64,000 nt of DNA, from NCBI RefSeq assembly GCF_001632365.1, contig NW_024468510.1, positions 250,310 through 314,309 on the forward strand, in the 5' to 3' direction. How positions within the stretch are numbered: position 1 is the first letter of the stretch; each line of letters opens with the position of its first letter. The DNA is from Laetiporus sulphureus 93-53. Taxonomy: Eukaryota; Basidiomycota; Agaricomycetes; Polyporales; Laetiporaceae. Positions 34,924 through 45,854 of this stretch are shown here, in pieces. The notes beneath the pieces are model-generated. The model saw nothing but the letters and a program-made list of their open reading frames with translations, was not told the origin of the DNA and did not search any database. Made by a program: the position numbers and the translations under genes.

Positions 34924-35482
34924 ACATTAACGGACATGTATTCCAATGCTTCCAGCCATAACGCGGGATGGTAAAGGAGGCGTCTTGGTCTCGTACCCAG
35001 ACGACGCACGTCTCTGTTTGTTTCGTGCTCCAAAGCGGCGCCCACAGATCGTCTGGGTGTGAGACCACTTCGCAGCGGAGGCTGGACACGGCCTGGCGAC
35101 TTCCAAGACCCGCATGTGCGCATCCTCCCGCGTCTGTGGACTTTGCCTGCCGCAAACGTGCACGCTAACGATCCGCTATCGGCTAGAAGCAAGACAATGC
35201 ATCGTGCAGAACATTGCTCATCTAGCCGTATACGGAAGCCTTCACGTACTGATCGTGTCGGAATTGCTCCTCCGAAGCATCCCTGGCGAGTTCTGCCGTT
35301 AAGTACCGTGCTTCAGGCGCAGCATTGACGCCCTCGCGGGTTTCACGGTATGATTGCGCGCCTGCCTGGAGCACGCCAGACGAAGCTGTCAGGCAAGACC
35401 ATTCGGCCCGAACAAGTATGGGATAGCGTTCGGGGACAATGTGCGGCCCGTCTGAGACATCTACATGCAGACAATGTACCAT
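34895..35482 (-). CDS. Candidate spliced gene of unknown function
   Basis: ATG 35482 opens MVHCLHVDVSDGPHIVPERY, continues VNAAPEARYLTAELARDASEE, then a phase-0 intron (GTGAAGG...GTTAG, about 35238-35170) leads to ARLRQAKSTDAGGCAHAG and a Trp-rich stretch, DLWAPLWSTKQTETCVVWVR and ASFTIPRYGWKHWNTCPLM. The stop is at 34895. The second exon has convincing amino-acid composition but I do not recognise it. The product would be about 165 residues. Confidence 0.4.
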
Positions 35483-36140
35483 CTGTGCCGTTATTTCTCA
35501 CGTCAAGATTTCTGCGCTTCTGTTGTCGTGAAATGTTCGTTGGTACGCCTATCAATACTGTTCACTGACTAGCTGTGAATTTGTTATTGATGGTATCGCA
35601 CTGGATCGCGTTCCTCGCCTGCTCATTCGGGCGGGCTGCGGGCGGGCTGCGCTGAAACCGCTAGATGGAGAATACCCGAACTTGACAGTACCACCCCGTC
35701 ATATTGGAACCATTGCACTATCAGTCATGCCATCATGCCATGGGTCATAATTGACGTCGTTCCCGCGTACAAAGGAACACATGGACGAAATCCTCGTCGG
35801 AGAGGCGCGATAATTCTGGAAATAGCACGTATCGTTAGCCGAGAACTTGAAGAGTGACATGAAGGATTATTCTAGCGCCATGAAGTCCAGAACCATGCAA
35901 AACATGCTGCAAAGTGCGACGACAGCTTCTTCTACTCACGACGATGATCGGAGTGTCGTATTCATGCACAGGATCAGGGAATAAGCTACTTGCGACGTTC
36001 GCTCAGTGCGTATCACTCTCCTTGGGGACAATTTGTTACAGATGATCTGATATCTCACTTCGTCACATTCAGCAGTGGGAGTGCTATGCAAGCACCAAAT
36101 AGTATCATGCCGTTCAAAGGATTACAACATCACCGGTAGG
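35483..36140. other. Intergenic, no gene seen
   Basis: Sequence between the candidate above and OST1. The only structure noticed is a direct duplication of an 11-base unit, GGGCGGGCTGC, at about 35629-35650. Confidence 0.5.
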
Positions 36141-37873
36141 CTATTTCTTTTGGATCCGGATATCCATGCGTTTTATCACGAACCCTAGCACGAAAAGTCC
36201 CATGAACGCAGCTGCAACGGCCATTGGCTTCTTCAAGTGGGCCGAGAGAGGTACTTTGTACGTAACCTGTATCTTTCAGTTAGGACGATCGTCAGTGAGT
36301 CCTCAGCCCAAAGCACTCACGTAGATCGTGCCAGCGTGCCTGGGAGTGAGCTGTCTGTACTTGAGAACCACGGCAGGTCGGCCTACTGTGTCAAGATAGG
36401 TGACATGGGTCACGACGTAGCTCTCGATAGGAGACAAAGGAGGGAAGAAGTCGACGTCCCTACATACTACGAATTAGCGCCGAACCACTCGGAGGCACGA
36501 TCCAGACTGACGTAGCGCCCTCGGGCATAATGATCTTGATCTCAGCCTCGTCCACGACCGCACCGGGGAACACGGTCATGAGAGGGATGGCGACCACATA
36601 ATTGCCGGTAGTTTGGTCATACCCCGCATAATCCTCCAATGGGGAGTCCCAGCCAAGCGTGAAGCTGTAGTTCCAGCCACCCATGAGGGGATAGCGAGGA
36701 CGGAGCTCCAGCAGACTGAATTGATTGCTCTGCATGCCTTTGATTGGAGAGAGCGCGGTGCGCAGTCGGGATGTGGAAACATTGCCGATAAGGTCATAGT
36801 AGTATGCCGAATGAATGCCAGCGGGCAGCTGCAAACTCAAGCCCGGGATGATATGGGGGGGAGGACGCCCGTAGAAGTTCGAAGCTTGATATTCAAGCCG
36901 CGAGAAGTGTCCCTTCAGACTGAATCAATATGGAAGGGATCAGAACGAGCCAAGATGAACCGGCCATGCGCAACGTACCTGGGCCCGGCATTGTGCAGAC
37001 TGATCTTGTCCTCGATATTCAGGTTTGCACCCCAATGGCTGATCTCAGCCGCCCGATGATACTCAGTAACCTCAAGGACTGGAGACTCGTAACTGTAATG
37101 CACGGCGACGGTCTTCTGCTTGTTCTGAAGGAACTCTTTAGAAGCAGTCACCGGGACATTGTGGTACGGCCCATATGTGATTGTAGCACCCGACTTTGTC
37201 ACTGGTGCCTCCATGGTGAACTCGTCCATATTGCCCGGGTCCGTGTACGAATGGACGGTGGGCGAGGGAGACCTGGCATATGCATCAGCCGTCGCGTCAC
37301 CAGCATGGCGCGCCCAACACACCTGAACTTGATCCTCTCCACAGCAGTTGCATACGGGCTAAGGACAAACAGCTCTCGCTCAGACTTCAACGATTGACCG
37401 TCCTTTTGCGACGCCTGCTCTGGCCAGGGATATGTGGCATGCGTCTCAACAGTGTCCACGACCACATTTGCGGTCTCGTTCATCTTCAAAGGCGTAGGCA
37501 GCTCTACTGAGTAGAAATATATACCACTTGCGCGGAGTCAGCGTTGACGAGTCCGCCACTTATGACGTGCAGCGTACCTCTCAGGGTCATATCCCGCATC
37601 CTCCAGAGGCAGTGTGGCAGCCTGACCCTTGATCCTCGCCTCTAGCCAGCTTGTCCTCTCATGCTCTCTCTTCCCGAGGGCCAATTTATACAGTCTCGCG
37701 TCATCCTCCAACGCTTTCACTGCGTATGTCGTAGACACTTGCACGAGCGATCCTCCGAGCTCTACAGTTCGCACAATGGCAGTATTTTCGAACGAGTTTT
37801 CAGCAGAAGCAAAGCCTAAGGACAGCAGACCGGAGAGGAGGAGCGAAAGTCGGCATCGCCAACGGCGGACCAT
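36141..37873 (-). CDS. OST1: Oligosaccharyltransferase subunit OST1 (ribophorin I)
   Basis: ATG 37873 opens MVRRWRCRLSLLLSGLLSLG, a clear signal peptide cleaved near FASAENS. Luminal-domain exons follow with SFENTAIVRTVELGGSLVQV, a loop containing LPTPLKMNETANVVVDTVET, and KNKQ-region QNKQKTVAVHYSYESPVLEV. Then come the conserved HWGANLNIEDKISLHNAGP and FYGRPPPHIIPGLSLQLP, and DLIGNVSTSRLR with LELRPRYPLMGGWNYSFTLG. The C-terminus carries one transmembrane segment (AVAAAFMGLFVLGFVIKR) and a dibasic tail, DIRIQKK, suited to ER retention. The stop is at 36141. Ost1 is a core subunit of the ER complex that transfers N-glycans to nascent proteins. About six short introns. A TATATATA lies about 70 bases upstream of the ATG. 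Confidence 0.95.
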
Positions 37874-37910
37874 GGTGTCGTTGTCAGAACACGCTGCTTG
37901 CGCAGCTGCA

Positions 37911-37950
37911 GACGTGGTACGCGATCGGAGATCACGGCAGTCTATATATA
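37911..37950 (-). promoter_or_regulatory. OST1 upstream elements: TATATATA and CCACGTC
   Basis: On the OST1 strand a TATATA run (37943-37950) lies about 70 bases before the ATG, and CCACGTC (complement of GACGTGG at 37911-37917) lies about 40 bases before it. The latter matches seven of eight bases of the metazoan unfolded-protein-response element TGACGTGG; function is inferred only. Confidence 0.35.
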
Positions 37951-38051
37951 GTAGTTGCATCACGGTTGTCGACACCCACAAGCCACAAAAGTTGAGCGAA
38001 GCAATGGAACGGATAAATCATCCATGTAGGTAGAATGGAGACAGATCTGCT

Positions 38052-39084
38052 CTACCACTGCCACGAAGAGCTGGGATTCCGGAGAGGAACGTCTTCTCTC
38101 GTGACCCCCGCCGACACAATCCTCCGCAGCTTCCTAGCCCGTTCCTCCTCAGCTAGCTGCAGTCTCGTCTTGCCCTCCTTGAGAACAACATGCATCCTTG
38201 AGTCTGGATGTTCTCTGATACCAAATCTGCCTCGTGCTTTTGTTTCCAAGCGCTTGAGAACTTTTGGACCCTTCGACACCCAGGCTTCCGCTGGCATAGT
38301 GGGATTTATCATTAACATTTCGATCCATTGAGCCTGGAGGACACGGCTACGCACCTACGATGAGCTTCTTCTCATCAAGCCCTTTCAGTTTTGTCGCGTG
38401 ATCCTTGGCAACAGCCAACATGCTCTTGATACGCTTACTAGCACGCTTCTCGCTGAACTGCATTTGCAAGATAGCGGCATCGATGGGCTTTCCAGCGATC
38501 TGTCTTCCCAGTTGGTTGAGCTTGCGATGTGAGATCTTGAAATTTGCCGTCGAATACTTGTGCTGTATGCCGAGCCAGTCGTCAAGAGGGACCGCAGTAG
38601 CACCAGGACGGACTACAAACCTCTGTATATTTCTTCTTTTTCTTTGGCGACACAGCTCCCTCCGCAATCTCTGGTAGAGACTCAAAAGGGCTCAGGAGCC
38701 CCTGCTTTGCCACTGCCTTCTTAGCAGCAGCAAGCTCCTTTGGGGTATTGTCCTTGCGGAGCTGAGGTTTGAGATTGGATACTATCCAATTGGCTCCAGC
38801 CATGCTGAAATTGCAATCGGTTGTATGCATACCGCAGAACGGATTATGGAAGGCGTACCATCGACGAGCCTCCCAAAGCAGGACTCGAGAACTGTTCGCG
38901 ACATGATGGGATTGCACGGTCCTCAGACTGGTTGTCACTGTAAATAGCTCAAGTCGTGCTGTAATGCGCGATAGATCCTGTCCGCACCACGCCGCAAACC
39001 GATTCCCAAAGACTGCATGGTCCAAATGTGAGGAGCTGAACTGCTGAAGACGCCGGTGCCAAAGCCGCGACCGAGAATACACAT
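38052..39084 (-). CDS. Mitochondrial large-subunit ribosomal protein uL22m
   Basis: The diagnostic part is in exons 38700-38340: [40 protein letters not shown] and [17 protein letters not shown], the uL22 core fold. After an intron near 38345 comes [20 protein letters not shown], and the C-terminus is [15 protein letters not shown] with TAG at 38052. An upstream exon encodes [20 protein letters not shown] before the core. The 5' end is unsettled. Candidate initiators are at 39084 ([15 protein letters not shown], basic and suitable for mitochondrial import), 39018, 38904 ([14 protein letters not shown]) and 38803. I could not find a splice path that joins one of the import-like starts in phase, so the start coordinate is a guess. 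uL22 lines the exit tunnel of the mitoribosome. Confidence 0.8.
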
Positions 39085-39169
39085 CCAAGTTCCCACGGCA
39101 CGCGTAGTAGGGACGCGCTCGATCGCGAGGACACGTCTCTGGTACTACATCTCGTAGACACTGCGACTC

Positions 39170-39579
39170 ATGGCTTTGACTCTCGGCACGATTCTCTATG
39201 TCGCTGTTCTCCTCATCAACGCCATGGCTGTCCTCAGTGAGGACCGCTTTTTAGCGCGCAGTACGTGATGTACGTCGCCATCGGGGTTCGGCAGCTCAAA
39301 CCACTTGTCCCAGTCGGCTGGTCATCAACACAACCTCAAACAGTAGCTGCAGGATTTTCCCAGCCATATGCCGCCGCATATGACCAGCCAGGATATCAAA
39401 GTGGACAGGAGGTGTCCATGAAAGCCCGGCTCATCAATCTTATCAGCGCGGTACGGACATTGATGCGAAGTGAGTATCGGTCCAAACGATCAGAGAATAC
39501 CTCGAACTGAAAATATGCAGTACCTCTCATTGGACTGAATTTGGTCATCATTGTATACGAACTCATACTGGGTTACTGA
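39170..39579 (+). CDS. YOS1: Yos1-like / IER3IP1 ER-Golgi transport protein
   Basis: Three exons (39170-39260, 39314-39469, 39521-39579) total 306 bases, giving 101 residues. MALTLGTILYVAVLLINAMA is an N-terminal membrane helix followed by VLSEDRFLAR, the conserved start of Yos1. A Gln/Ala/Tyr-rich middle leads to KARLINLISAVRTLMRIPLI and a second membrane helix, LNLVIIVYELILGY. This two-helix small protein is the IER3IP1/Yos1 family, partner of Yip1-Yif1 in COPII vesicle transport. The length is close to human IER3IP1 (82) plus a small loop insertion. It is divergent from uL22m with only 85 bases between the nearest possible start codons. Confidence 0.92.
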
Positions 39580-39639
39580 ATGTGCAAATACATAGCGTTC
39601 CCTATCCGCCATATGTTCGTCAAACAATACCGGTACTAC

Positions 39640-40540
39640 TCAGTCTTCGCCGTCGCTGTTGCTGTCCTCGTTGAGCTTCTGATACTCCTCATTGATTTGT
39701 CTGATGAAGTCGTGGGCCGTATGACCGTTCTGGGGCACTCCTGAGCACAAATAGTCATGGAATATCATGATGTGCTTCGTACCTCGCATTCCTTCCATGT
39801 ACCGTCGTGAATGCAGACTTGTTTGCCATTGATCAGAACGGTACAGCTGTTCCTGCAGGTTCATTCGACTCAGCAAACACAATCGTGCACTTCGATGATG
39901 CTCACTTGATGCCCATCGCCTGGCTTGCCTTGACACTGTCCTGTAGGAGCTGCACCCCTTCCGCTGCTTTCCCGCTCCCGTCAAGACCTGCGCAGGCGCC
40001 TACTCCACTGTCCTCCCAGTCAATGTTCGCAGTTTTGGCGCATTGCAAGGCGGTCTCAGGCAGACCAATCTTGTCTCGTCCCTGGTAATTCTCGCATTGG
40101 ACAAACTCCCAGAATTGAAGCGCGGATGCATGCTTCATAGCGCATAGCTCATGCACGTTGCCCGCGCACTCGTCTGGGCCATGCTTGCAAGTTACGCCGA
40201 AATCGGGCTCCGACGAGTCGATGCTGTTCAAGCGCATCAGGCGCAGTCGTCGAAAAGCGCCGAGACCATGCAAGGCGGGAATCCGACTTCACACTTACGA
40301 TCCAATGAAAGATAAGGTCAGATTGACCTTCTCCGAGACCCGACTCAATACACGGTCGAACACGGATTCACATAGCAATGCGTCTGGGCAGCGACTCATG
40401 ACGCCGAGAGTCACTGGAACCTTAACATCATCCGCAACTGCAGCAGGCACCGTGTGAGCAAGGAGAGGCTGCTGGTAAGCCGCAGCAGCGAGGCCGACGC
40501 AAAGACCGAGAGTCAGTGCGGATGCGGGTAGGACGGTCAT
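39640..40540 (-). CDS. GILT-family lysosomal thiol reductase-like protein
   Basis: ATG 40540 opens MTVLPASALTLGLCVGLAAA, a signal peptide. The thioredoxin-like core begins VKVPVTLGVMSRCPDALLCE, where the active-site region reads C-P-D-A instead of the animal C-x-x-C, with another cysteine three residues on. The family signature CQHGx2ECx2Nx4C is present as CKHGPDECAGNVHELC. Downstream are QFWEFVQCENYQGRD, CAGLDGSGKAAEGVQLLQ, and SCTVLINGKQVCIHDG, ending NEDSNSDGED with TGA at 39640. Four exons or so. GILT enzymes reduce disulphides in lysosomes; fungal members are presumably vacuolar or secreted. The changed CxxC makes classical oxidoreductase activity uncertain. Confidence 0.88.
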
Positions 40541-41316
40541 GATGTATCAGAGTGAAGGAGATGCCATTGAATGCTTCGAGCCATTCAGGTGCCGTCGCGT
40601 GCAATGTGTCGCGCAATCCGCGGCGATTACGTACGGCAGGAGCCTTTCCCTTTCGGGCACAATATAGCATCTGGGACCCGGGCCACCCCATTACGCGCAC
40701 GAATGAGGCATTGCAGATCTCTTCCTGCGACCGAACAACGGTCATCTAACGCGCCCAGCACTAGCTGATGTGCAGTGGGGTTGGCAACGCGGCAAGAAGG
40801 CACACCGAGTGCCATCGACGTGAACGCCGGCAGATCATCTTGGCGTAGATGTGCAATAGGATACCGAAAGTATACGATGGGTGTAACGGAAACAAAGCAG
40901 AACCAGACTCGAACGCCACACAAGCTCTGAACACCTCATGCGCGCACAGAAGCCGATTGACAATCGATGGGCCCAGCTATTGAGATTAAGGCGCCAATGA
41001 ACAGCATACGACATAGGATCGGGTACCGAGGCTCCGTCCAGTCTACGCATTGTGCCGCTATTGTACGTGCGTCCTTGACTAACACCGCCGGTACGCTGCA
41101 GCACGTACGAGCGCCGGTAGATCGTCAAGCTTACAAATGGATGTGTCCTGAATCGTGAATGCTTACTTGCTCCGTTACCTCGCGGCATCAGCGCCCGGCG
41201 AGAAGCAATCTGGGTTCTCGAAACCCTGGATCACCGAAATCACGATTTTGATCATATGCTTGATCCCGATTTACAGCAACGGAACACTTACATGGGCACC
41301 GTCAACGACCTCGACA
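40541..41316. other. Intergenic, no supported gene
   Basis: About 0.8 kb between the GILT start and the MIX23 stop. Open frames exist on both strands, without recognisable content or plausible ATG and splice sites. Confidence 0.45.
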
Positions 41317-42273
41317 CTATCGACCCGCTTGCGCTGCATCCCACCACTTGCGCGCATCCGCTTCTGAGAAGGGCGGCTCGAAATATTTACATCGAGAGCG
41401 GAATGCTGGATCATGCACACATGTCAGCTCAACAGTGATTGATGAGGCGGCAACTCACTCACCGTCCAGAGATCTCCGGCGCACGATCGTTTCCACCGTA
41501 AGCTCGTTATGAACTTGATTGCGCTGTTCCGTAAGTTAGTCTAGACGATGACCGACATGGCCGATGCTGCAAACCCGCCTTGACTTCCTCCGCGAACAAG
41601 GCACCCTGTATTTGCCGTTGCGAGGCAGGGTCATATTCTCCAGTCGCAAGCGAGCTGCGCTTCTCGTCCATGGATTTATCCACGACGCTCACGCAATACT
41701 CCACGATTTCAGTTCGGCGCTTCCAGTTGGCTTTATCAAGCGATTCAATTATGCGCATTTAGCATGGGACGAATGCTGAAAGGCTTCATGTTCAACGTAC
41801 CAACAAGTTCTCGCCAAATCTGCGCACACGCCTGGTCTTCCACGTTCCCCTTTCCTCCCAAACCCATTCGATCTCGATCACGGAATTGCGCCGTCGTGCG
41901 GTTCAGACGCATCGTGATCGAGTCGTCCAGCTTCCGATATTCATTGAGCAGATCTATGAAATAACATCAAAGAAGGGTTAGAGCAGTCATGCGATCAGTT
42001 CACGACCCTTGTCGCAAGGTGGAGGAACAACAGCGATACCTTTGAACAGAGACAGATCATGACATGTTGACGGTGTAACATGCACGGTCTTGGGGGTCAA
42101 TAATGGTGCCTGTACAGCAAGGCTGCCAAGCTGTGGTTGTTGAGAAGGCATTGAGAGTGTTTCAGCAAGGAGCTCCTACCTGCACTTGCCGCGGTGTCGG
42201 AGACGTCACGGCCAGTTGGGCGCCTACGTCCCGCGATAGGCTTCCGCCGCGCGCGCTCGACGATCGCGGTCAT
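41317..42273 (-). CDS. MIX23 / Cid2 (CCDC58) family mitochondrial intermembrane-space protein
   Basis: Five or six exons join from ATG 42273 (MTAIVERARRKPIAGRRRP). The second coding block reads PLLTPKTVHVTPSTCHDLSL, then DLLNEYRKLDDSITMRLNRT. After GNVEDQACAHIWRELV an intron (GTACGT...AAAG) leads to ANWKRRTEIVEYCVSVVDK. The end is RNQVHNELTVETIVRRRSLD followed by AFRSRCKYFEPPFSEADARK and TAG at 41317. The two central cysteines are separated by 20 residues, as in human CCDC58, and flanking helices align (a basic-L-D-D-x-I helix, then HNEL-x-VE-x-IV, then an Arg-Cys near the end). Family members are import substrates of Mia40 and affect protein import. The arginine-rich N-terminus is an extension. 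One donor, after AEEVK, is ambiguous (GTCAAG or a GC-type site). Confidence 0.82.
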
Positions 42274-42849
42274 GTGTGACTGATATTTTTTTGGGTACCA
42301 TTTATATCTCGCGTGCTATAACTATGACGGACAGCGGCTTGTAGAAGTACGGTGGCGGTGGGCGAAATGCGGATGGCGGAGAGGGCGTGTAGATAGGTAG
42401 ACTGGTCGGAGGAGAAAGATGAGGCTGAGGCATTATGCATCACCGCCGACGCTTTAGCATCTCCGTCTGCATCACGGAACGATGTCAATATGACCGACGC
42501 ATGACCCAAGGGCCGATGACAGCGACATTGCAAAGCGAAAATTGCGGGCCGAATTCGAAATATTACACAGATAACTACACTTGAAGAATGATGAGAAATG
42601 CGGAGAGCAAAGCATCAGAATATACGTGTCTACATAGTAGTATGTCACAAGGGTATACACAGAGCCGATGGCCCGCGAAAGAAGTGCGGGCGCTCACTGG
42701 CGCCTCCGCGGATTCGGAATTAACAAAGACAAAAAGTTCTCGAAGGACCGAAGCCATGAGCCATCGGATTTTTACCTCAGCACCGCCGTGCAACGGCAGG
42801 GAGATCATGCGACACCACAATAAGTTATCCGTATCAGCCTCATTGCCTG
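42274..42849. other. Intergenic, no gene seen
   Basis: Upstream of MIX23 and downstream of the first zinc-finger gene. No coding-like frame; the minus-strand open frames here have no convincing product. Confidence 0.5.
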
Positions 42850-44475
42850 TCATGACGGGGCAGAGCCCCCCTTTGCAGGCTGCTTTTTCCTTCTAGACGA
42901 GACGTGTTGGTGCACTGCCTTCATGTGGCGATGTCGTCTGGCAGGATCCTTGAATGCCTCGTTGCAGTTGGGGTACGGACATTTATGCGGGGTTGCTCCG
43001 GTACTAGAAGGAACCGTTATTCGAGCTATCCGGGACCACAAGAAATGTAGCGTACTGTGTGTTCATATGGGTCTCAAGGTTACTCTTTTGCGCGAAACCC
43101 TTCCCGCAGATGGTGCACTTGCAAGGCCTGTGAAGGTCCCTTTAGAAAGACCGATATACAATTATAACTATACCCACCTGTAAAGCAAGTGCAAAGACTC
43201 GATGTGACGTTTCACGAGGTGCCGCTTAGACGTATATTCGCAGGGGCATGGAAGGCCGAAATCGTTGTTCACCATCCACAGGCATGTATATTGTGCACCT
43301 TCTTTGGAAGGCTTTGCTGGCACCGCGTACCGCAGCCACTCCTCCCTGATTCGCCGATCCTGGGTAGCATTGCGTGTCATAGTTCGATTGCTCCCACGAA
43401 GAACGTCGGACGCATGGTCACCCTGATCAGTCGACGATGCTTGCCCTTGATCTGTCAATTCGTCGCTCTCCTCTTCGCTCTCGTCAGTCTCGATATCTAG
43501 TCTGTGGAAACTTTTATCCAGGTCTGTTTCGCTTCTCTGTCCCCGTTGGTTGGTGAAGACTGCGGGAGAGAGCCCAGTAGATCTGACAGTAGTATCCGCC
43601 ACGTGGTCTCTAGTAGTAGCTTTGACGGTAGTTTCTACCACGTGGGAGGGCTGCTCGGGAGGTGCCAATCTTTCGACGAACATTTAGCTCAAATCAAGAA
43701 TGTAAAGCGTGCTACCTACCTCCGATGTTTGAGAAACCTGTCTGAAGGACTAGGAGGGGTGGACCTAGATCATGGACTTCAATGACAACTGAGGTGGCTC
43801 CATTAGAAGTGGCCTACTCAGATCCCGTCTCCGCTGATGAGCCCCTCTTCCTTGGGTTACTGGTCGAACCTTCGCTAACACTGCTCGCGCTCCGTCCGCG
43901 GTACCCAGAAGGGCCTTCCTCGCGTTCGTCGGAAGACGTGGGGCCCGGTTTGTACTTCACGTAGATCAACGGTCGGGTAGTAGACACGCCTTGGGACGAC
44001 GGGTCAAAGCGAGGCCACATGTATGTGGCCGTCGGTGACTCGTAGACGGACAGTGGTCGTTGCGTTTCGGATGCTGGCGGTCGGGCGGCAAGATGAGGAT
44101 CAGACATGGTCCTGGAAGGGATCTGAGGCCTGCAACGTCGAGACGTGGTTGATATCAGCTTATCAGCTTCAATTCAAATAGGTGGCAAACCTCAGGGGCG
44201 CGACGGTCCCGCCCACCGACCGTGTAGAGGGACCACGCCTGATAGATGTATGAGCACGGACACGCTATACAATCCTGCGTCGAAACGTACGTGGCGCGTA
44301 CTGCCCGAGCATACTCTTCAGGCCTCCGAGCGGTAGAAGATTCATCCGGAGTCGACGAAACGATGGGAGGCAAAACGAGACTTGACTTCCAATTGTCCGA
44401 CGAAGCGCTCCGAGAGGACGTCTCACGTGAGCGTGTATAGGTACACGAGGCATGAGGTACTGTCGTATACGACAG
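42850..44475 (-). CDS. C2H2 zinc-finger protein A (5' end uncertain)
   Basis: The 3' part is clear. From a methionine at 43683 (MFVERLAPPEQPSHVVET) the frame passes an acidic region to an atypical first finger: YTCLWMVNNDFGLPCPC then HLVKRHIESLH. An intron (GTGGGT...CACAG, 43181-43136) leads to finger two, CKCTICGKGFAQKSNLETHM, and a second intron (GTACGC...TCTAG) to finger three, HKCPYPNCNEAFKDPARRHR then HMKAVH. The tail is Lys/Arg-rich and ends KGGSAPS with TGA at 42850. Upstream coding-like exons probably belong to it: SVVIEVHDLGPPLLVLQTGF near 43770, MSDPHLAARPPASETQRPLS near 44100, and IVSSTPDESSTARRPEEYAR near 44340. The joins between those are unresolved. Three fingers and basic tail indicate a nuclear DNA- or RNA-binding protein. 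A similar gene lies 3 kb away. Confidence 0.7.
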
Positions 44476-44805
44476 ACTGTGGGAGTTGGAAATATGGCGT
44501 CAGCGTATGATGAAAGGAGTGCTTGATGCAGCATGCCACACGGAGAAATGGTAATTAAGCCATTTGGAGAGAACATTGCACAAACAAAGGCTCAATTTGA
44601 GCAAGAGAGGTGCGCCACACTGCGCCACACGGTTTACTAACCTATGTCTTCCGACGAAAGGAGCTGAGCATGGCGTGGACGGTGTCATGTTACGACTTTG
44701 ATATGTAGAGCAGACCCTAAGGGAGCGGATAGTATGCGCGATGGAAGAAGAAGAAGAATGAGATGGGGGAATAATGATGACGATCGAAAGCTCACTCTTA
44801 TAAAG

Positions 44806-44955
44806 CTCTTGGTGGGTCCACAGACGTTGGTGATTACACAGGATTTCTGAGAAGCCAGACGATAGACGCACCTGAAATATCTGATCCGGAGCTTCAAATT
44901 CTTAGAATACGGAGGACATTGCAACATGGATCTACGTTCGCGGGAGTATCTGAAT
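44806..44955 (+). other. Coding-like exon of an unrecognised plus-strand gene
   Basis: An open stretch between an AAAG acceptor and a GTGAGC donor reads GGSTDVGDYTGFLRSQTIDA followed by PEISDPELQILRIRRTLQHG. Its composition is clearly protein-like. A further plus-strand stretch at about 44533-44609 (MPHGEMVIKPFGENIAQTKA, followed by a GTGCGC donor and a perfect TACTAAC branch point at 44634) may be an earlier exon. I could not connect these in phase. Confidence 0.3.
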
Positions 44956-45473
44956 GTGAGCGCTCATCGTGATACGCGTGTCTGCGGGAATAAAAGACAA
45001 GGGGCTTCGGGTGCCGGTCGCATAGTCCGACAGCATCAGTGGGACCCACAGGCGCATACCGACGGCCGGCTAAACCACTAGCTCTGCCTATTTTGAGCGC
45101 GTGAACCTTACACGCGCCGCTCCTGGGCTTCACGCGTATTGACTTGAGCGGCAAAAATTTGCGAGAAGTATGAATGGAACCGTAATACCGCTTGAAGCAG
45201 CGCCTATGAACCGCTGACGCTCAGGACGCATGTGCGACCCTATATAGTTCGCTAAGCATTTCTGCGACCCTATTTTCGTGTAGACTGGCGACGATTAAGA
45301 CTGCAGGGGACGGCTACATCGGGCTCGAGGACATGAAGCAGGAACAGCAACAAGAAGGGGGCACAAAGGGCGCTCCTGCGCTCTGGTGCACTGCGCGATG
45401 TTCCTGGCGGTCGGTTGCTACATTGTTTATGCCGGTTCAGAGATTCCGAGCTCGGCTGCCAATTACAATTTGA

Positions 45474-45854
45474 ATGAGATATCTCAGCTATAAAGTTGAA
45501 ACCCAGAATTCGTTGACAATCGCGAGAAGAGAGGTGGCGGAAGAGAACGCAAATCCAGGCGCTGGGGCAGACCGTGAAACCCATAGGGAGTCGCATTGGG
45601 TAAGAATCTCATCCTGAACGATCGGCGGGCGCTGAAGACTTCAGGACCCCGGTCACCTCATCATCGCGAAATACGCTTTAAGTTCCGAGCACCTACCAGA
45701 GGAGGACTCTAGAACTATCGGCGGCTCCTCTTCGTTTTGGAATCTGCCTGGTGAATATGACTGTGTGATAGTGAATGACTCGAAGCTTGTAGACCCATCA
45801 CGGCTAGAGCTGCGAGACCCTGCAATTCATAGGGATGGCCCTCAAGCTTGCTAG
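45474..45854 (+). CDS. Candidate two-exon gene, 111 residues, unknown function
   Basis: Exon 45474-45599 (42 codons) starts MRYLSYKVETQNSLTIARRE and ends THRESHW. A 45-base intron (GTAAGA...TTCAG) joins in phase 0 to 45645-45854, which reads DPGHLIIAKYALSSEHLPEE, then FWNLPGEYDCVIVNDSKLVD and a TAG at 45852. Both parts have good amino-acid composition, both splice borders are strong, and the phase is exact. I do not recognise the protein. It could also be the 3' part of a longer gene that includes the stretch near 44.8 kb. Confidence 0.45.
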
